From: an uncultured Microbacteriaceae bacterium
GTDB taxonomy: Bacteria; Actinomycetota; Actinomycetes; Actinomycetales; Microbacteriaceae
Length of the DNA stretch: 64,000 nucleotides
Reading direction: 5' to 3'
Assembly: GCA_903940225.1 (NCBI GenBank)
Contig: CAJAKC010000009.1
Coordinates: 1 to 64,000, forward strand
In this document: positions 45,336 to 55,135 of the stretch, piece after piece
How the letters are laid out: every line of letters begins with the position of its first letter
Numbering within the stretch: the first letter of the stretch is position 1
The notes under the pieces: model-generated
Told to the model about the DNA's origin: nothing
Seen by the model: the letters and a program-made list of their open reading frames with translations, nothing else
Database searches by the model: none
Made by a program: the position numbers and the translations under genes

Positions 45336-46754
45336 ATGACCGACTCCGCCCTCGCCGTGGTGATTCTCGCCGCTGGTGAAGGTTCGCGAATGAAGTCGTC
45401 TCTCGCCAAGGTGTTGCACCCCATCGCGGGCGTCCCCATGATCGGGCACGTTTTGTCGACCGCCGCCGCCCTGCACCCGCAACACACGATCGCGGTTTTG
45501 CGCCACCAGCGCGATTCGGTCGCCGCGGTGGTCGCCGAGCTCACGGACGGTGTCGTCATCGTCGACCAGGATGACGTTCCCGGAACGGGCCGCGCCGTCG
45601 AACTCGCACTGGCCGCACTGGATGGTTTTGAGGGCGATGTCGTCGTCGTTTCCGGTGACGTTCCGCTGCTGGATGCCGGAACACTCGCCGCACTGGTCGC
45701 CGACCATCGCGCGAACGCCCGCGCCGCTTCTGTTCTCAGCGCGATCGTGGATGACCCGACGGGGTATGGGCGCATCGTTCGCACGGCCGACCGTTTCACC
45801 CGAATCGTCGAGGACTCGGATGCGACCGACGACGAACGCGCCATCGCCGAAATCAATTCGGGGGCTTATGTTTTCAGTGCCGGGCTGCTGCGCACCGCTC
45901 TCGCGCAGGTGACGACCAAGAACGCTCAGGGTGAAAAGTACGTTACCGATGTGTTGGAGGTCCTCGCGGCCGGCCACACCATCGACGCGCACACCGTTTC
46001 GTTCCCGTGGTTGGTCGCCGGAATTAACGACCGTGCGCAACTGGCCGAGGTTTCCGCCAGGCTCAACGCGATGATTGTCCGCGGTCATCAGGTGAACGGC
46101 GTCACCATCGATGACCCGGCAACGACATGGATCGACCGTGCGGTAACAATCGAGCCCGACGCGCGAATCCTGCCGGGAACATTCCTGCAGGGCGCGACGA
46201 GCATCGCTGCGAACGCGGTCGTCGGGCCGGGCACTACGTTGCGCGATTGCGAGATCGGGGCTGGCGCAACGCTCAACCGCGTCGACGCGACTCTCGCCGT
46301 CATCGACGCCGGCGCAACGGTCGGACCGTTCTCGTACCTGCGTGCCGGAACCGTCCTGGGCCCGAACGGCAAGATTGGCGCGTTCGTCGAAACCAAGAAT
46401 GCGACCATCGGCGCGGGCAGCAAGGTCCCCCACCTTTCGTACATCGGCGACACGACCGTCGGCGAACAGTCGAACATCGGGGCGGGAACCATCACCGCGA
46501 ATTACGACGGAGTCGACAAACACCAGACGATCGTCGGGTCACACGTGCGGACCGGCTCGCACAACGTGTTCGTTGCGCCCGTCACGATCCACGACGGTGC
46601 CTACACCGCCGCGGGAACGGTCGTCCGCAAGGATGTGCCGGCCGGGTCGCTGGGCATGACGGTCGCCCCCCAGCGCAACAACGAGGGTTGGGTCGAGGAA
46701 CATCGACCAGGAACAGACGCGGCTGACGCGGCTAAACGAGCACCGAAAGAATAG
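45336..46754 (+). CDS. glmU: Bifunctional GlmU
   Basis: The 472-aa enzyme makes UDP-GlcNAc from GlcN-1-P by acetylation then uridylation. The N-terminal pyrophosphorylase has LAAGEGSRMKSSLAKVLHPI (fragment AAGEGSRM) and VVSGDVPLL. The C-terminal part is a left-handed beta-helix acetyltransferase of hexapeptide repeats, with NYDGVDKHQT and SHNVFVAPV at the active site. CAGAAT lies 6 nt before the ATG, suggesting a leaderless start. It is followed 8 nt later by prs, the common glmU-prs pair. Confidence 0.97.
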   Translation: MTDSALAVVILAAGEGSRMKSSLAKVLHPIAGVPMIGHVLSTAAALHPQHTIAVLRHQRDSVAAVVAELTDGVVIVDQDDVPGTGRAVELALAALDGFEGDVVVVSGDVPLLDAGTLAALVADHRANARAASVLSAIVDDPTGYGRIVRTADRFTRIVEDSDATDDERAIAEINSGAYVFSAGLLRTALAQVTTKNAQGEKYVTDVLEVLAAGHTIDAHTVSFPWLVAGINDRAQLAEVSARLNAMIVRGHQVNGVTIDDPATTWIDRAVTIEPDARILPGTFLQGATSIAANAVVGPGTTLRDCEIGAGATLNRVDATLAVIDAGATVGPFSYLRAGTVLGPNGKIGAFVETKNATIGAGSKVPHLSYIGDTTVGEQSNIGAGTITANYDGVDKHQTIVGSHVRTGSHNVFVAPVTIHDGAYTAAGTVVRKDVPAGSLGMTVAPQRNNEGWVEEHRPGTDAADAAKRAPKE

Positions 46755-46762
46755 GGATCACA

Positions 46763-47740
46763 GTGTCGGAAGTGGAACTTGCGGGCAAGAAAAAGCTCAT
46801 TCTCATTTCGGGACGCGCACATCCCCAGTTATCCGCCGACATCGCCCGCGAACTCGACACCGAACTGCACCCCACCGAAGCCCGCACGTTTGCGAACGGC
46901 GAGATTTACGCTCGATTCGGCGAGTCGGTTCGCGGAACGGACGCGTTCGTCATCCAATCTCACTGCGCGCCCATCAACGAGTGGCTGATGGAACAACTCA
47001 TCATGGTCGACGCGCTCAAGCGGGCCAGCGCAAAGCGCATCACCGTCGTCGCACCGTATTACCCCTATGCCCGTCAAGACAAAAAGACGCGGGGTCGCGA
47101 GCCGATTTCGGCCCGACTGGTCGCCGACTTGTTCAAGGCAGCCGGCGCCGACCGAATCATGTCGGTCGACATTCACGCGGCACAGATTCAGGGGTTCTTC
47201 GACGGACCGTTCGACCACCTGTTCGCCATGCCTGTTTTGCTCGAGCACTTCCGTGCGCAACTCGACCCATCGGAGGTCACCGTCGTGAGCCCCGACATGG
47301 GCCGCGTTCGTGTCGCTGATATCTGGAGCGACAAGTTGGGCGCACCCCTCGCCATCATTCACAAGCGCCGCGACCCGCTCGTACCCAACCAGGTGACGGT
47401 TCACGAAATCGTCGGTGACGTCGAGGGCCGTGTGTGTCTGATTGTTGACGACCTCATCGACACGGGGCGAACCATCGTCAAGGCGGCCGAGGCCCTCAAA
47501 AACGCCGGCGCCAAGGGTGTCGTCGTCGCGGCGACTCACGCCGTCTTCTCGGATCCCGCGACCGAGATTCTGCAGTCCGACTTCATCGACAAGGTCGTCG
47601 TCACCGACACCCTGCCGATTCCTGAAGACAAGCGGTGGGATCGCCTCGAGGTTCTCTCCATCGCACCGACCATCGCCAACGCAATCCGCGAGGTCTTCGG
47701 TGAAGGTTCCGTTACCGCAATGTTCGACGGCGCCGCATAA
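46763..47740 (+). CDS. prs: Ribose-phosphate pyrophosphokinase
   Basis: The 325-aa enzyme makes PRPP from ribose-5-phosphate and ATP for nucleotide, His and Trp synthesis. The flexible-loop segment YYPYARQDKKTRGREPIS and the PRPP-binding motif LIVDDLIDTGRT are present. Only 8 nt separate it from the glmU stop, with GGA in that gap, so the genes are co-transcribed. It is convergent with the nitroreductase gene, with a 12-nt gap. Confidence 0.97.
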   Translation: MSEVELAGKKKLILISGRAHPQLSADIARELDTELHPTEARTFANGEIYARFGESVRGTDAFVIQSHCAPINEWLMEQLIMVDALKRASAKRITVVAPYYPYARQDKKTRGREPISARLVADLFKAAGADRIMSVDIHAAQIQGFFDGPFDHLFAMPVLLEHFRAQLDPSEVTVVSPDMGRVRVADIWSDKLGAPLAIIHKRRDPLVPNQVTVHEIVGDVEGRVCLIVDDLIDTGRTIVKAAEALKNAGAKGVVVAATHAVFSDPATEILQSDFIDKVVVTDTLPIPEDKRWDRLEVLSIAPTIANAIREVFGEGSVTAMFDGAA

Positions 47741-47752
47741 CCGATTCGCGCG

Positions 47753-48478
47753 TTAGCGCTCGGGGACGGTGATGTCGGCGACGGGCAGTCGCTCGGCACG
47801 GAACGCGTTCACCTTGTCGCCCGAGGGGTAACCGACCGCAATTCCGCACAGCAATTTGTATTGCTTGGGAACGTTGAATTCTTTTTTCACCGGTGTTGAC
47901 CAGATCGCCAGTGCACCCTCGGCGCACGTTCCCAACCCGCGCGCGTGGGCGGACAGCATGAGATTTTCCATGAACAATCCCGCGTCTGACGCCGAATACG
48001 TCGGCAATCCCTTGTGGGTGAAGATGAACAGCGCGACGGGGGCGCCGAACAGGTCAAAGTTTCGTGCCCACTGCGCGTCGCGCGCCACGCGATCGCCGCG
48101 CGGGACTCCGATGTGCGTGTACAGGTCGCGGCCAATCTTCTGGCTGCGCGGCAAGACATCCTTGGGGTACGGCCGGTACACGTGATAGTCGCTCGACGGC
48201 AGGGCATCCCCGCGCAACACGAACATGACCTTCGCCCACCAGTTCCCGTTGATGGCTTTCGCGGCAACCTCCCAGCGACGCAACAGTTCGGCGGTGATGC
48301 GTTCGCGCACCTCGCCTGTTGCGACGGCGACCATGTACGGGCGAGTGTTCGACCAGCTGGGCGCGGTCATCGCGTCGGTCAACAGTTCGTCGATTACCTT
48401 ACGCGGTACGGGTTTTGGCAGAAAATCGCGCGTGCTGCGACGCGACGCAAGAAACGCCGAGAATTCGGTGGGGCTCAT
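47753..48478 (-). CDS. Nitroreductase family protein
   Basis: The 241-aa FMN-dependent oxidoreductase has the family opening RRSTRDFLPKPVP, the FMN segment PSWSNTRPYMV and the helix NLMLSAHARGLGTC. The last strand CGIAVGYPSGD is also characteristic. It uses NAD(P)H to reduce nitro or quinone compounds; the natural substrate is unknown. AACAAT lies 6 nt before the ATG, a weak leaderless promoter match. Confidence 0.9.
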   Translation of the reverse strand: MSPTEFSAFLASRRSTRDFLPKPVPRKVIDELLTDAMTAPSWSNTRPYMVAVATGEVRERITAELLRRWEVAAKAINGNWWAKVMFVLRGDALPSSDYHVYRPYPKDVLPRSQKIGRDLYTHIGVPRGDRVARDAQWARNFDLFGAPVALFIFTHKGLPTYSASDAGLFMENLMLSAHARGLGTCAEGALAIWSTPVKKEFNVPKQYKLLCGIAVGYPSGDKVNAFRAERLPVADITVPER

Positions 48479-48497
48479 CCCTCTATTGTTCCGCGTT

Positions 48498-50255
48498 TCA
48501 CGGCGTGCACGACCCCCGCGTTATGTTTCCGAAGGAAGGGTAGTCCTTCAAATCCTGCAACGATTCAGCCGAACCGACGCCGTACCCTGTGCCGGGGTCG
48601 GTCATTCCCATAGAGTCTTCGTCCCACGGCGCGACAGAGACACACATCGGTTCGACATCGTCAGACGTCTGAATTTCGATCAGGCGAATCTTGCCGTCCA
48701 TGTCGACGACCGGGGTCACAGGGATGTCGTATTGGTAGTTCCTCAACGCCTCGCGGATCAACGTCGCGTTGTTGGGGTCGATGTCGGGGTTTGCCAGGCG
48801 CGCTTGCCCAATGGTGGTCAACAGGTCATTCAATTCGTGGGTGCCATCGCTCAGTTGGTCTTGTCCTGGCAAGAGTTCGTCGGGCACAAACGTCGTCGAC
48901 ACCGTGAATCGATAGTTGAATAGTCCGGGGTCGGGGCTGGCGGTGCCCGTCTGAATTTCCATCAGGTCCATCTGGAAGGGGACGTCACCGATTCCGACGA
49001 AGCGGAACACCGCGGAATCGATTCCGTAGGGCTGAATAAGTTGAGGGTAGTCGGCGAGGGTCGCCACACACATTGCGTTCGCGGCGGGGTCCTCGGCGCT
49101 TTCGAGCGGAATGCGGGAATAGTCGGGGGCAATCGACCACGCCGTCGCGCCGTTTGCAAAGGCATACGCCACCGTCGTCGCGCACACGTCGAACGCATTC
49201 GACTGTGGATCACCCAGGCGCACGAATGTCACCGTCGAATCGGGATCGTCGATGCAGTTCTCGGTGCCGCAATCCAGGAGGTCGCTCACCTCGGTGAAGC
49301 CGTCCGGGTTGCCCGCTTCGACGAGGTTGTTGATCCAGTTGCTCGACACCAGTGCTTTTTCGTTGCGCTCGACGGCCTCGGGGCTAACGCCGGCAAACCC
49401 GACAACGGTCGTGGCAATCACGCCCGGAACAACGGCCAGAGACAACACCGCCAACAGCGGGGTCGTGACCTTGCGGGGCGAGCGATCGCGGGGCCAGTTG
49501 ATGAGCGCAAAAATCAGAATGACAACGCCCGCAGCGTTACCCATGGTCAAATCGATGAACTGATAGAAACTGAATTCGAATCCCGGTGCCGCAAGGTCTG
49601 TCAGTTCCCCGTTGCGCGCTAATTGGAATGCCGTGAACTCGACCTGAACGGTGAAATACGCGAGCAGGATCGCGCCGACAAGAAAAAGGTTGGGCGCGAT
49701 GGGGAGTTTCGGAACCGCCCGCTTCGGTTCGTCACCGGCGGGAGCCGTTTCGGTCGTTTGCTGTGGTTCGTCCGGTGCCGCCTCGGCGAGGGCGCGCGCC
49801 TTCAACCCGCGTTGCACCGATCCGACCAACAGATACGTCACCGTGAAGACGTACACCATCGCCCACGGCACCATGATGGGCGCATTGAACAGTTGGTCTT
49901 GCGGAGCCAAGGTAAACGAGAACGGGATATTGATTGCCGCGGGAACGACACCGACGATCGCGCCAATCAGTGCGGGGATTCCCGTAGCCCGTTGCACGGT
50001 GAAGATTGTGCGGGCCGATTTTTTTGCGGCTTCGGCGTCTTTCGCGGCCCACCGGAACGACGCGACGGTCAGATAAATCAAACCGGGTGCGAACAGGGCC
50101 AGCCACATCACGCCGCTAAAACCGAAGAAGCTGGACGCAAACCCCACTTGCGATTCCGCGTACGAAACGTAACCAGTGGCTGCAGCCCAAATCGCCAGCG
50201 TGACGCTGTAGATAGCCTGAAGTTTGCGAACCCATGCGGGTGTTTTCGTGCTCAT
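48498..50255 (-). CDS. Multi-pass membrane protein, unknown function
   Basis: The 585-aa protein has three transmembrane segments in the first 150 residues, an acidic cytoplasmic-looking loop, and two or three further helices (about 190-300). An extracytoplasmic domain of about 280 residues follows, with several Cys. The ATG at 50255 (MSTKTPAWVRK) is chosen over the longer track start because the extra 43 residues have no coherent membrane topology. I do not recognise the family. The protein encoded at 62.0-63.1 kb has a comparable layout (helices, then an outer domain, then a terminal helix), but I see no clear sequence relationship. Confidence 0.7.
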   Translation of the reverse strand: MSTKTPAWVRKLQAIYSVTLAIWAAATGYVSYAESQVGFASSFFGFSGVMWLALFAPGLIYLTVASFRWAAKDAEAAKKSARTIFTVQRATGIPALIGAIVGVVPAAINIPFSFTLAPQDQLFNAPIMVPWAMVYVFTVTYLLVGSVQRGLKARALAEAAPDEPQQTTETAPAGDEPKRAVPKLPIAPNLFLVGAILLAYFTVQVEFTAFQLARNGELTDLAAPGFEFSFYQFIDLTMGNAAGVVILIFALINWPRDRSPRKVTTPLLAVLSLAVVPGVIATTVVGFAGVSPEAVERNEKALVSSNWINNLVEAGNPDGFTEVSDLLDCGTENCIDDPDSTVTFVRLGDPQSNAFDVCATTVAYAFANGATAWSIAPDYSRIPLESAEDPAANAMCVATLADYPQLIQPYGIDSAVFRFVGIGDVPFQMDLMEIQTGTASPDPGLFNYRFTVSTTFVPDELLPGQDQLSDGTHELNDLLTTIGQARLANPDIDPNNATLIREALRNYQYDIPVTPVVDMDGKIRLIEIQTSDDVEPMCVSVAPWDEDSMGMTDPGTGYGVGSAESLQDLKDYPSFGNITRGSCTP

Positions 50256-50385
50256 GTCAGTGGGTGTCCTCTCGGCGACTCGATCGCGGGCTTCAATCGA
50301 CGGTATCCGTCGGCGGGTGGAAGTGCAACAGCGCGCTGTGTCCCACGCGAAGGGCGCAAAGGCCGATATATCTTCCCTGTACATC

Positions 50386-50413
50386 TTGAGTTGTCGTCAG
50401 TTGACGATACAGT
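50386..50413 (+). promoter_or_regulatory. Promoter and operator-like repeat of the Ig-RCC1 gene
   Basis: TTGAGT (50386-50391), 16 nt, TACAGT (50408-50413). The spacer holds the perfect inverted repeat TCGTCA-GT-TGACGA (50394-50407). A repressor bound there would block the promoter. Confidence 0.45.
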
Positions 50414-50442
50414 GAAAGTAATTCATTAATGCAAGGGGCGGG

Positions 50443-53400
50443 ATGAATCCCTTCGGCAGGTTGGGTCGCGTTGTTGCGATGGCCCTTTCGCTTGTCATTT
50501 TTGCCCCGGTTGCTGACATTGCGACTGCTCAAGTCCCTTCGGGTGAGATTCCGTCGGTGTCGCGGGCTGTCCCCACAAACACGGTTTATCCCGCAATCAC
50601 CGGCACTGCTCGTGTTCCCAATACGCTGACAGCGAGTCGTGGCACCTGGGGTAACGCACCGACGACGTTTACCAATGCCTGGTACCGGTGCACAACTGCC
50701 GCGGCTAAAGCAACAGCCAAACCCGCCTCCTGTACTCTCGTCGATGGTCAAACTGCGGCCACCTATGTCTTGTCCACTGCTGACGCGGGCAAGTTCGTTG
50801 TTGCGTCGGTCACCGCCGGTAACACTTCTGGTTCGCTGACGCGGTGGTCGGCGTCGACAGTTGCGATCGTTGCTCAGTACCTACCACCCGCAAATACGGT
50901 TGCGCCGGCCCTCACCGGAAACAAGGCCGTTTCGCAAATCCTGACGGTGTCGAATGGGACGTGGACGGAAACGCCATCGTCATATGCCTATAAATGGTTC
51001 CGATGCACCGCCACTCAGGTGGCCGCGAACGCGAAGCCGGCCGCATGTACCGAGATCGGCGGCCAGACCAACGCCACGTACACTCTTGTCACGGCTGATG
51101 CGGCGCGATTCATCGTCGCTTCAGTGACCGCCACGAACACCGTGTCGTCCGTCACGAAATGGTCAGCATCGACCACCGCGGTTGCGGCGTTGCCTGCGCC
51201 GGTGAATACGGTCGCCCCAGCACTTTCGGGTAGTGCGCAAGTGTCGCGCATTGTGTCACTCACTGACGGCACATGGACGTACCGCCCCACCAGTTACACA
51301 TATAAGTGGTATTCCTGCACCGCCACAAAGGCGGCAGGGACCACACTTCCCGCTGGATGTACCCAAATTGTTGGGGCTACGGCGTCGACGTATCAACTTT
51401 TGGCCAGGCAGAAGGCGAAGTTTGTGTTGGGAATGGTGAAGGCAACAAACCGCGTCGGCTCCACTGTCCGATACACCGCAACCACCACCGCAGTTAAGGT
51501 TCCCGCCCCGTATTCCCCGTCAGTGTTTGATCGTGCGGTACCGGATATTCGATACGAAGGGGAGGCCACTCCCGAGCCAGCCAGTGCAATTTCAGGTGAT
51601 GCGAAGTTGGGCAGTGTTTTGGTGGCTAGCAAAGGTGTATGGCTTGGGTACCCGCTCCCCGAGGTTTCCTACTCGTATTGGTATCGATGTGACCTTGAGC
51701 ACTTGGCCGCTTCGACATCGCGACCTTCGGATTGTTATGCGATTGCTGGATCAAATGGTGCGAGTGGGGAAACTTATCTTATCGTCGAAGAGGACGTTGG
51801 ACACTTTCTCGCGTTTGAAGTCATCGCAACGAATAACCGAGGGACTTCTCGATACTTCACGCCTACAACCGATGCCGTTTCTGCAACCCCTACCCTGATC
51901 GCAGCTCCGACAGTCACGGGTTCCCCCGGTTATGGAGAAACGCTATCGACTTCACAGGGCCGTTGGTCGGTGGCCCCCGGCCTAGCACTCAACTATTCAT
52001 ACTCGTGGCGCCGATGTGCAACGTCCACACCGAACTTGTTTGCCGGAATTCCCGTTGGTTGTGAGACCATATCTGGCGCAAATGGCTCAACTCATCTGGT
52101 TACCATCAACGATCTCGGCAGTTATCTCGTTGCTACAGTTGCCGTGACCAACGGCTATCAAGAAACCGTGTCGGCAAGTTCGTTGGCCACGCAACTTGTC
52201 CGATCGATTCCAACCAATTTGTCCGTTCCAGAAGTCGAAGGCAGCCGCGGCCCAAGTGGAGTTCTGTCTGTTCAAACAGGAACTTGGGTTGCATATCCCG
52301 CCGCCACCACGACAGTCCAATGGTATCGCTGCGCAAATGCCGCATATTCCCCAGAAACCTTCCTTCAAAATTCCTGTTCAATCATTTCAGGCGAAACATC
52401 CATTGACTACTCACTCACTGCCATTGACAAAGGAAAGTTTGTAACCGCAGCAGTAACGGTGCGCAATGCACTCGGTGCCGCCACGAGTTGGGCGGGGGTT
52501 TACGATTATCAAGCAACTAAATTCGCACCGGAATTGGTTAGTCCACCCATCGTCTCTGGGACATTGACGGTAGGAACTGATGCGGTGATTTCTAGTTCAG
52601 GTGCCTGGAACGCGGACCCTTGGCCATTTGGCGCTTTGAAGCAGCTTTGGTTTACCTGTGACACCGCGGATTCCGGGTTCGAGGATGTCGGTGGTCCGCG
52701 CGCGGATCCGCCGTTCAATTGTGTTTTGCAAGGTAACGGTTACAATGATCGCAGGACAATTCATAGATTAATGGTCGGGAAGTTTCTGTTTCTTGCCATG
52801 ACTCTGCGAAATGAGTGGGGAAGCAAAACTGCGGTTGTGAGTGTCGGGATACCTAGGTCCGCCCCCACACTCGTCACTGCACATGTTGTTGGGGGTGTTT
52901 CGGCCGTTGGCGAAACACTGAACGCGACCTCGGGTAGTTGGGTTGTTTATCCGGAAAACACCAGCTACCAATGGTATCGATGCACCTCTGCGGTCACCTC
53001 GCACCAATTGGTCAAACCCGCACAATGTGATGCCCTTCCAGGTGACACTGACCATAACTATCTCCTAAATGACGCTGATTACGGAAAGTTTCTTTCGGTT
53101 TCCATGACCAAATCCAACGAGTTAGGCACATTGACCGTCTGGTCGAGAACCGCGGGGGCCGTTGGGACGAAACCGGAAAGTGTCACCTCACCAACTCTCG
53201 ATGGGAGTCCTGAAGTTGGGCAATCACTAACAATCTCTTCCGGGCAATGGACCGGCGATCCAGACCCAGACCTTTCTTTTGCCATGTACGCGTGTGACGG
53301 TCCCATAACGTCACAAGACGCAATTGAGACACCCGGCTGCCAACAGTTCTTTGGACCAGCGGTGACCTCTTTGTCACTCGGAACCGATAATTCTTGTTTC

Positions 53401-54552
53401 AGCAATGACGACGGAAATGTTGTGTGCTGGGGGCCAAACCAATTTGGTGAGGTCGGGGACGGGACGACGGTAACACGTCGTGCAGCAGTCCGTGCTGGAG
53501 TTCAATCGGTGAAGCAAGTTTCAGTTGGCGAAACGCACACGTGTGCGCTGTTGCTTGGTGGCCAAGTGGATTGTTGGGGGCTTATCCAAGGCGATTTGCG
53601 CGGAAATGGGACTGTTTCTTATTCAGGTTCTGACCCAATCCGTGTATTCAACGTCTCGAATGCGATACAGATTGCGTCGGGCCTGCATCATTCATGTGCC
53701 CTACGAATTGATGGAACCGTCTCCTGCTGGGGTGCGCGGGTTTGGCTAGGGGGAAGTGGGTTTACAACGGGTGCGGAACAGGTTCCAGGAATCGAAAATG
53801 CAATCCAAATCTCACATTCGATGAGGCACGCTTGCGCAGTGTTGGCCGATGGAACTGTCAAATGCTGGGGGTACAACGCGAAAGGCCAAATAGGCGACGG
53901 CACTAACCAGACGCGCGTGACCCCAGTATTCGTCAGCGGAATTAACAACGCAACGGCTGTTTCTACCGGCGAGAACAACACTTGTGCCCTCCTAGCCGAC
54001 GGGACAGTCAAATGCTGGGGGGATAATTGGGGATACCAACTCGGGCTCAACGCGAATGCGGATGGTAGTAACATTCCCGTTATCTTGGGTGGCATATCCT
54101 CTGCCGTCCAAATCTCGACCAATGATCGCAGTGCGTGTGCATTGATTTCCGACGGCAGCATCAAGTGTGTTGGGGATAATGACTTCGGCGCACTTGGGAA
54201 TGGGGCGCATGGACCCGCCTCAGCAACACCATCAAACGTGGTCGGGATTAACAACGCGGTATCGATAGCACAGAATTCACACCGAGGGTGTGCTTTGCTT
54301 GAGACAAATGAGATCAAATGCTGGGGTTACAGTGGCGATCCGGGCAGTATCGGCCGCATAGGTGATGGGACGCAGTTCGACCGCTATTCACCAGTCAGCA
54401 TCCGTTTTGATTTGTCAACCGATGTAATTTTTCCAATCCCTCAACAACTCGAGGGCAAGTGGCTCATCGCGGGCGTCCGAGGGGCAAGCAAGTACGGGAC
54501 CAGTTCTGATTCATGGAGCAACCCAATTGGGCCAATAGGACCCACTCATTGA
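50443..54552 (+). CDS. Secreted Ig-repeat protein with nested RCC1 propeller
   Basis: The 1369-aa protein has a signal peptide (cleavage near IATAQV). I count nine Ig-like repeats of about 90 residues, each with a GTW strand, a YxWYRC-type strand, a second Cys, and DxGKFxxxxVTxxN. A seven-bladed RCC1-like propeller (about residues 975-1325) follows, each blade with a Cys pair such as CAVLADGTVKCWG. The last Ig repeat appears interrupted by the propeller: its first half ends at GCQQFFGP and its second half resumes at LEGKWLIAGVRGASKYG. The start has AAGGGGCGGG upstream. Codon use becomes AT-rich from about 51.5 kb. No sorting signal is visible. The binding target is unknown. Confidence 0.85.
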   Translation: MNPFGRLGRVVAMALSLVIFAPVADIATAQVPSGEIPSVSRAVPTNTVYPAITGTARVPNTLTASRGTWGNAPTTFTNAWYRCTTAAAKATAKPASCTLVDGQTAATYVLSTADAGKFVVASVTAGNTSGSLTRWSASTVAIVAQYLPPANTVAPALTGNKAVSQILTVSNGTWTETPSSYAYKWFRCTATQVAANAKPAACTEIGGQTNATYTLVTADAARFIVASVTATNTVSSVTKWSASTTAVAALPAPVNTVAPALSGSAQVSRIVSLTDGTWTYRPTSYTYKWYSCTATKAAGTTLPAGCTQIVGATASTYQLLARQKAKFVLGMVKATNRVGSTVRYTATTTAVKVPAPYSPSVFDRAVPDIRYEGEATPEPASAISGDAKLGSVLVASKGVWLGYPLPEVSYSYWYRCDLEHLAASTSRPSDCYAIAGSNGASGETYLIVEEDVGHFLAFEVIATNNRGTSRYFTPTTDAVSATPTLIAAPTVTGSPGYGETLSTSQGRWSVAPGLALNYSYSWRRCATSTPNLFAGIPVGCETISGANGSTHLVTINDLGSYLVATVAVTNGYQETVSASSLATQLVRSIPTNLSVPEVEGSRGPSGVLSVQTGTWVAYPAATTTVQWYRCANAAYSPETFLQNSCSIISGETSIDYSLTAIDKGKFVTAAVTVRNALGAATSWAGVYDYQATKFAPELVSPPIVSGTLTVGTDAVISSSGAWNADPWPFGALKQLWFTCDTADSGFEDVGGPRADPPFNCVLQGNGYNDRRTIHRLMVGKFLFLAMTLRNEWGSKTAVVSVGIPRSAPTLVTAHVVGGVSAVGETLNATSGSWVVYPENTSYQWYRCTSAVTSHQLVKPAQCDALPGDTDHNYLLNDADYGKFLSVSMTKSNELGTLTVWSRTAGAVGTKPESVTSPTLDGSPEVGQSLTISSGQWTGDPDPDLSFAMYACDGPITSQDAIETPGCQQFFGPAVTSLSLGTDNSCFSNDDGNVVCWGPNQFGEVGDGTTVTRRAAVRAGVQSVKQVSVGETHTCALLLGGQVDCWGLIQGDLRGNGTVSYSGSDPIRVFNVSNAIQIASGLHHSCALRIDGTVSCWGARVWLGGSGFTTGAEQVPGIENAIQISHSMRHACAVLADGTVKCWGYNAKGQIGDGTNQTRVTPVFVSGINNATAVSTGENNTCALLADGTVKCWGDNWGYQLGLNANADGSNIPVILGGISSAVQISTNDRSACALISDGSIKCVGDNDFGALGNGAHGPASATPSNVVGINNAVSIAQNSHRGCALLETNEIKCWGYSGDPGSIGRIGDGTQFDRYSPVSIRFDLSTDVIFPIPQQLEGKWLIAGVRGASKYGTSSDSWSNPIGPIGPTH

Positions 54553-54604
54553 GAGTCTCTTTTTGGTTTGGGGGTTGGACAAAGAAGGTGAGGATTCGAT
54601 CGAA

Positions 54605-55135
54605 ATGGATACAATTCCTGCCCTAACCGGGACGTCCGCCGATTGGCTACTCGTCTTGATTTCGGCACTTGCAGCGATTTTTGCACTTTTCCAATTGAAC
54701 GCGAACCGCCGGTCGGCTCGGGAGCAACTCAGGGCCTATCTCGTGTGTCGTTTAGAAATAGTCAATTCTGATCCCGGCCGTACCAAAGTCTTCTTGGAGT
54801 TGAAGAATCATGGGAAGACGCCAGCACGCAAATGCATTATTCATTTTTCTCATGGGGGTTGGCACGGGCTTAAGTCGATAAATCACCTTCCATTCTTAAC
54901 CCAGCAAGGAATTTCCATGATTCCACCAGGCGCGACATTTCGATATTTTCTTGGTTACGTCGATGCATCGTCAAATTTGTTAGGACTCACCCGCGCGGCT
55001 GTAACTGGGACAATCAAATACTCGGTGTCCCCGGACGAAAAGAGTGTAAGCGAAACAATTACGCTAACCCTTCAGGATTTTGCGGGTGCGGTCCGGGTGA
55101 AGACGCGAAAACAAGCCACTAAACGATTGATTTAG
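54605..55135 (+). CDS. Small single-pass membrane protein
   Basis: The 176-aa protein has one N-terminal transmembrane helix (WLLVLISALAAIFALF) and a soluble domain of about 130 residues that looks beta-rich, with LELKNHGKTPARKCII in its middle. Proteins of this form (short anchor plus a domain around NxGxTPA) are frequent near mobile or accessory genes, but their function is unknown. AAGGTGAGG precedes the ATG at 54605; the track start (TTG at 54563) lies further upstream. The AT-rich codon use matches the preceding giant gene. The stop overlaps the gnd stop. Confidence 0.6.
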   Translation: MDTIPALTGTSADWLLVLISALAAIFALFQLNANRRSAREQLRAYLVCRLEIVNSDPGRTKVFLELKNHGKTPARKCIIHFSHGGWHGLKSINHLPFLTQQGISMIPPGATFRYFLGYVDASSNLLGLTRAAVTGTIKYSVSPDEKSVSETITLTLQDFAGAVRVKTRKQATKRLI

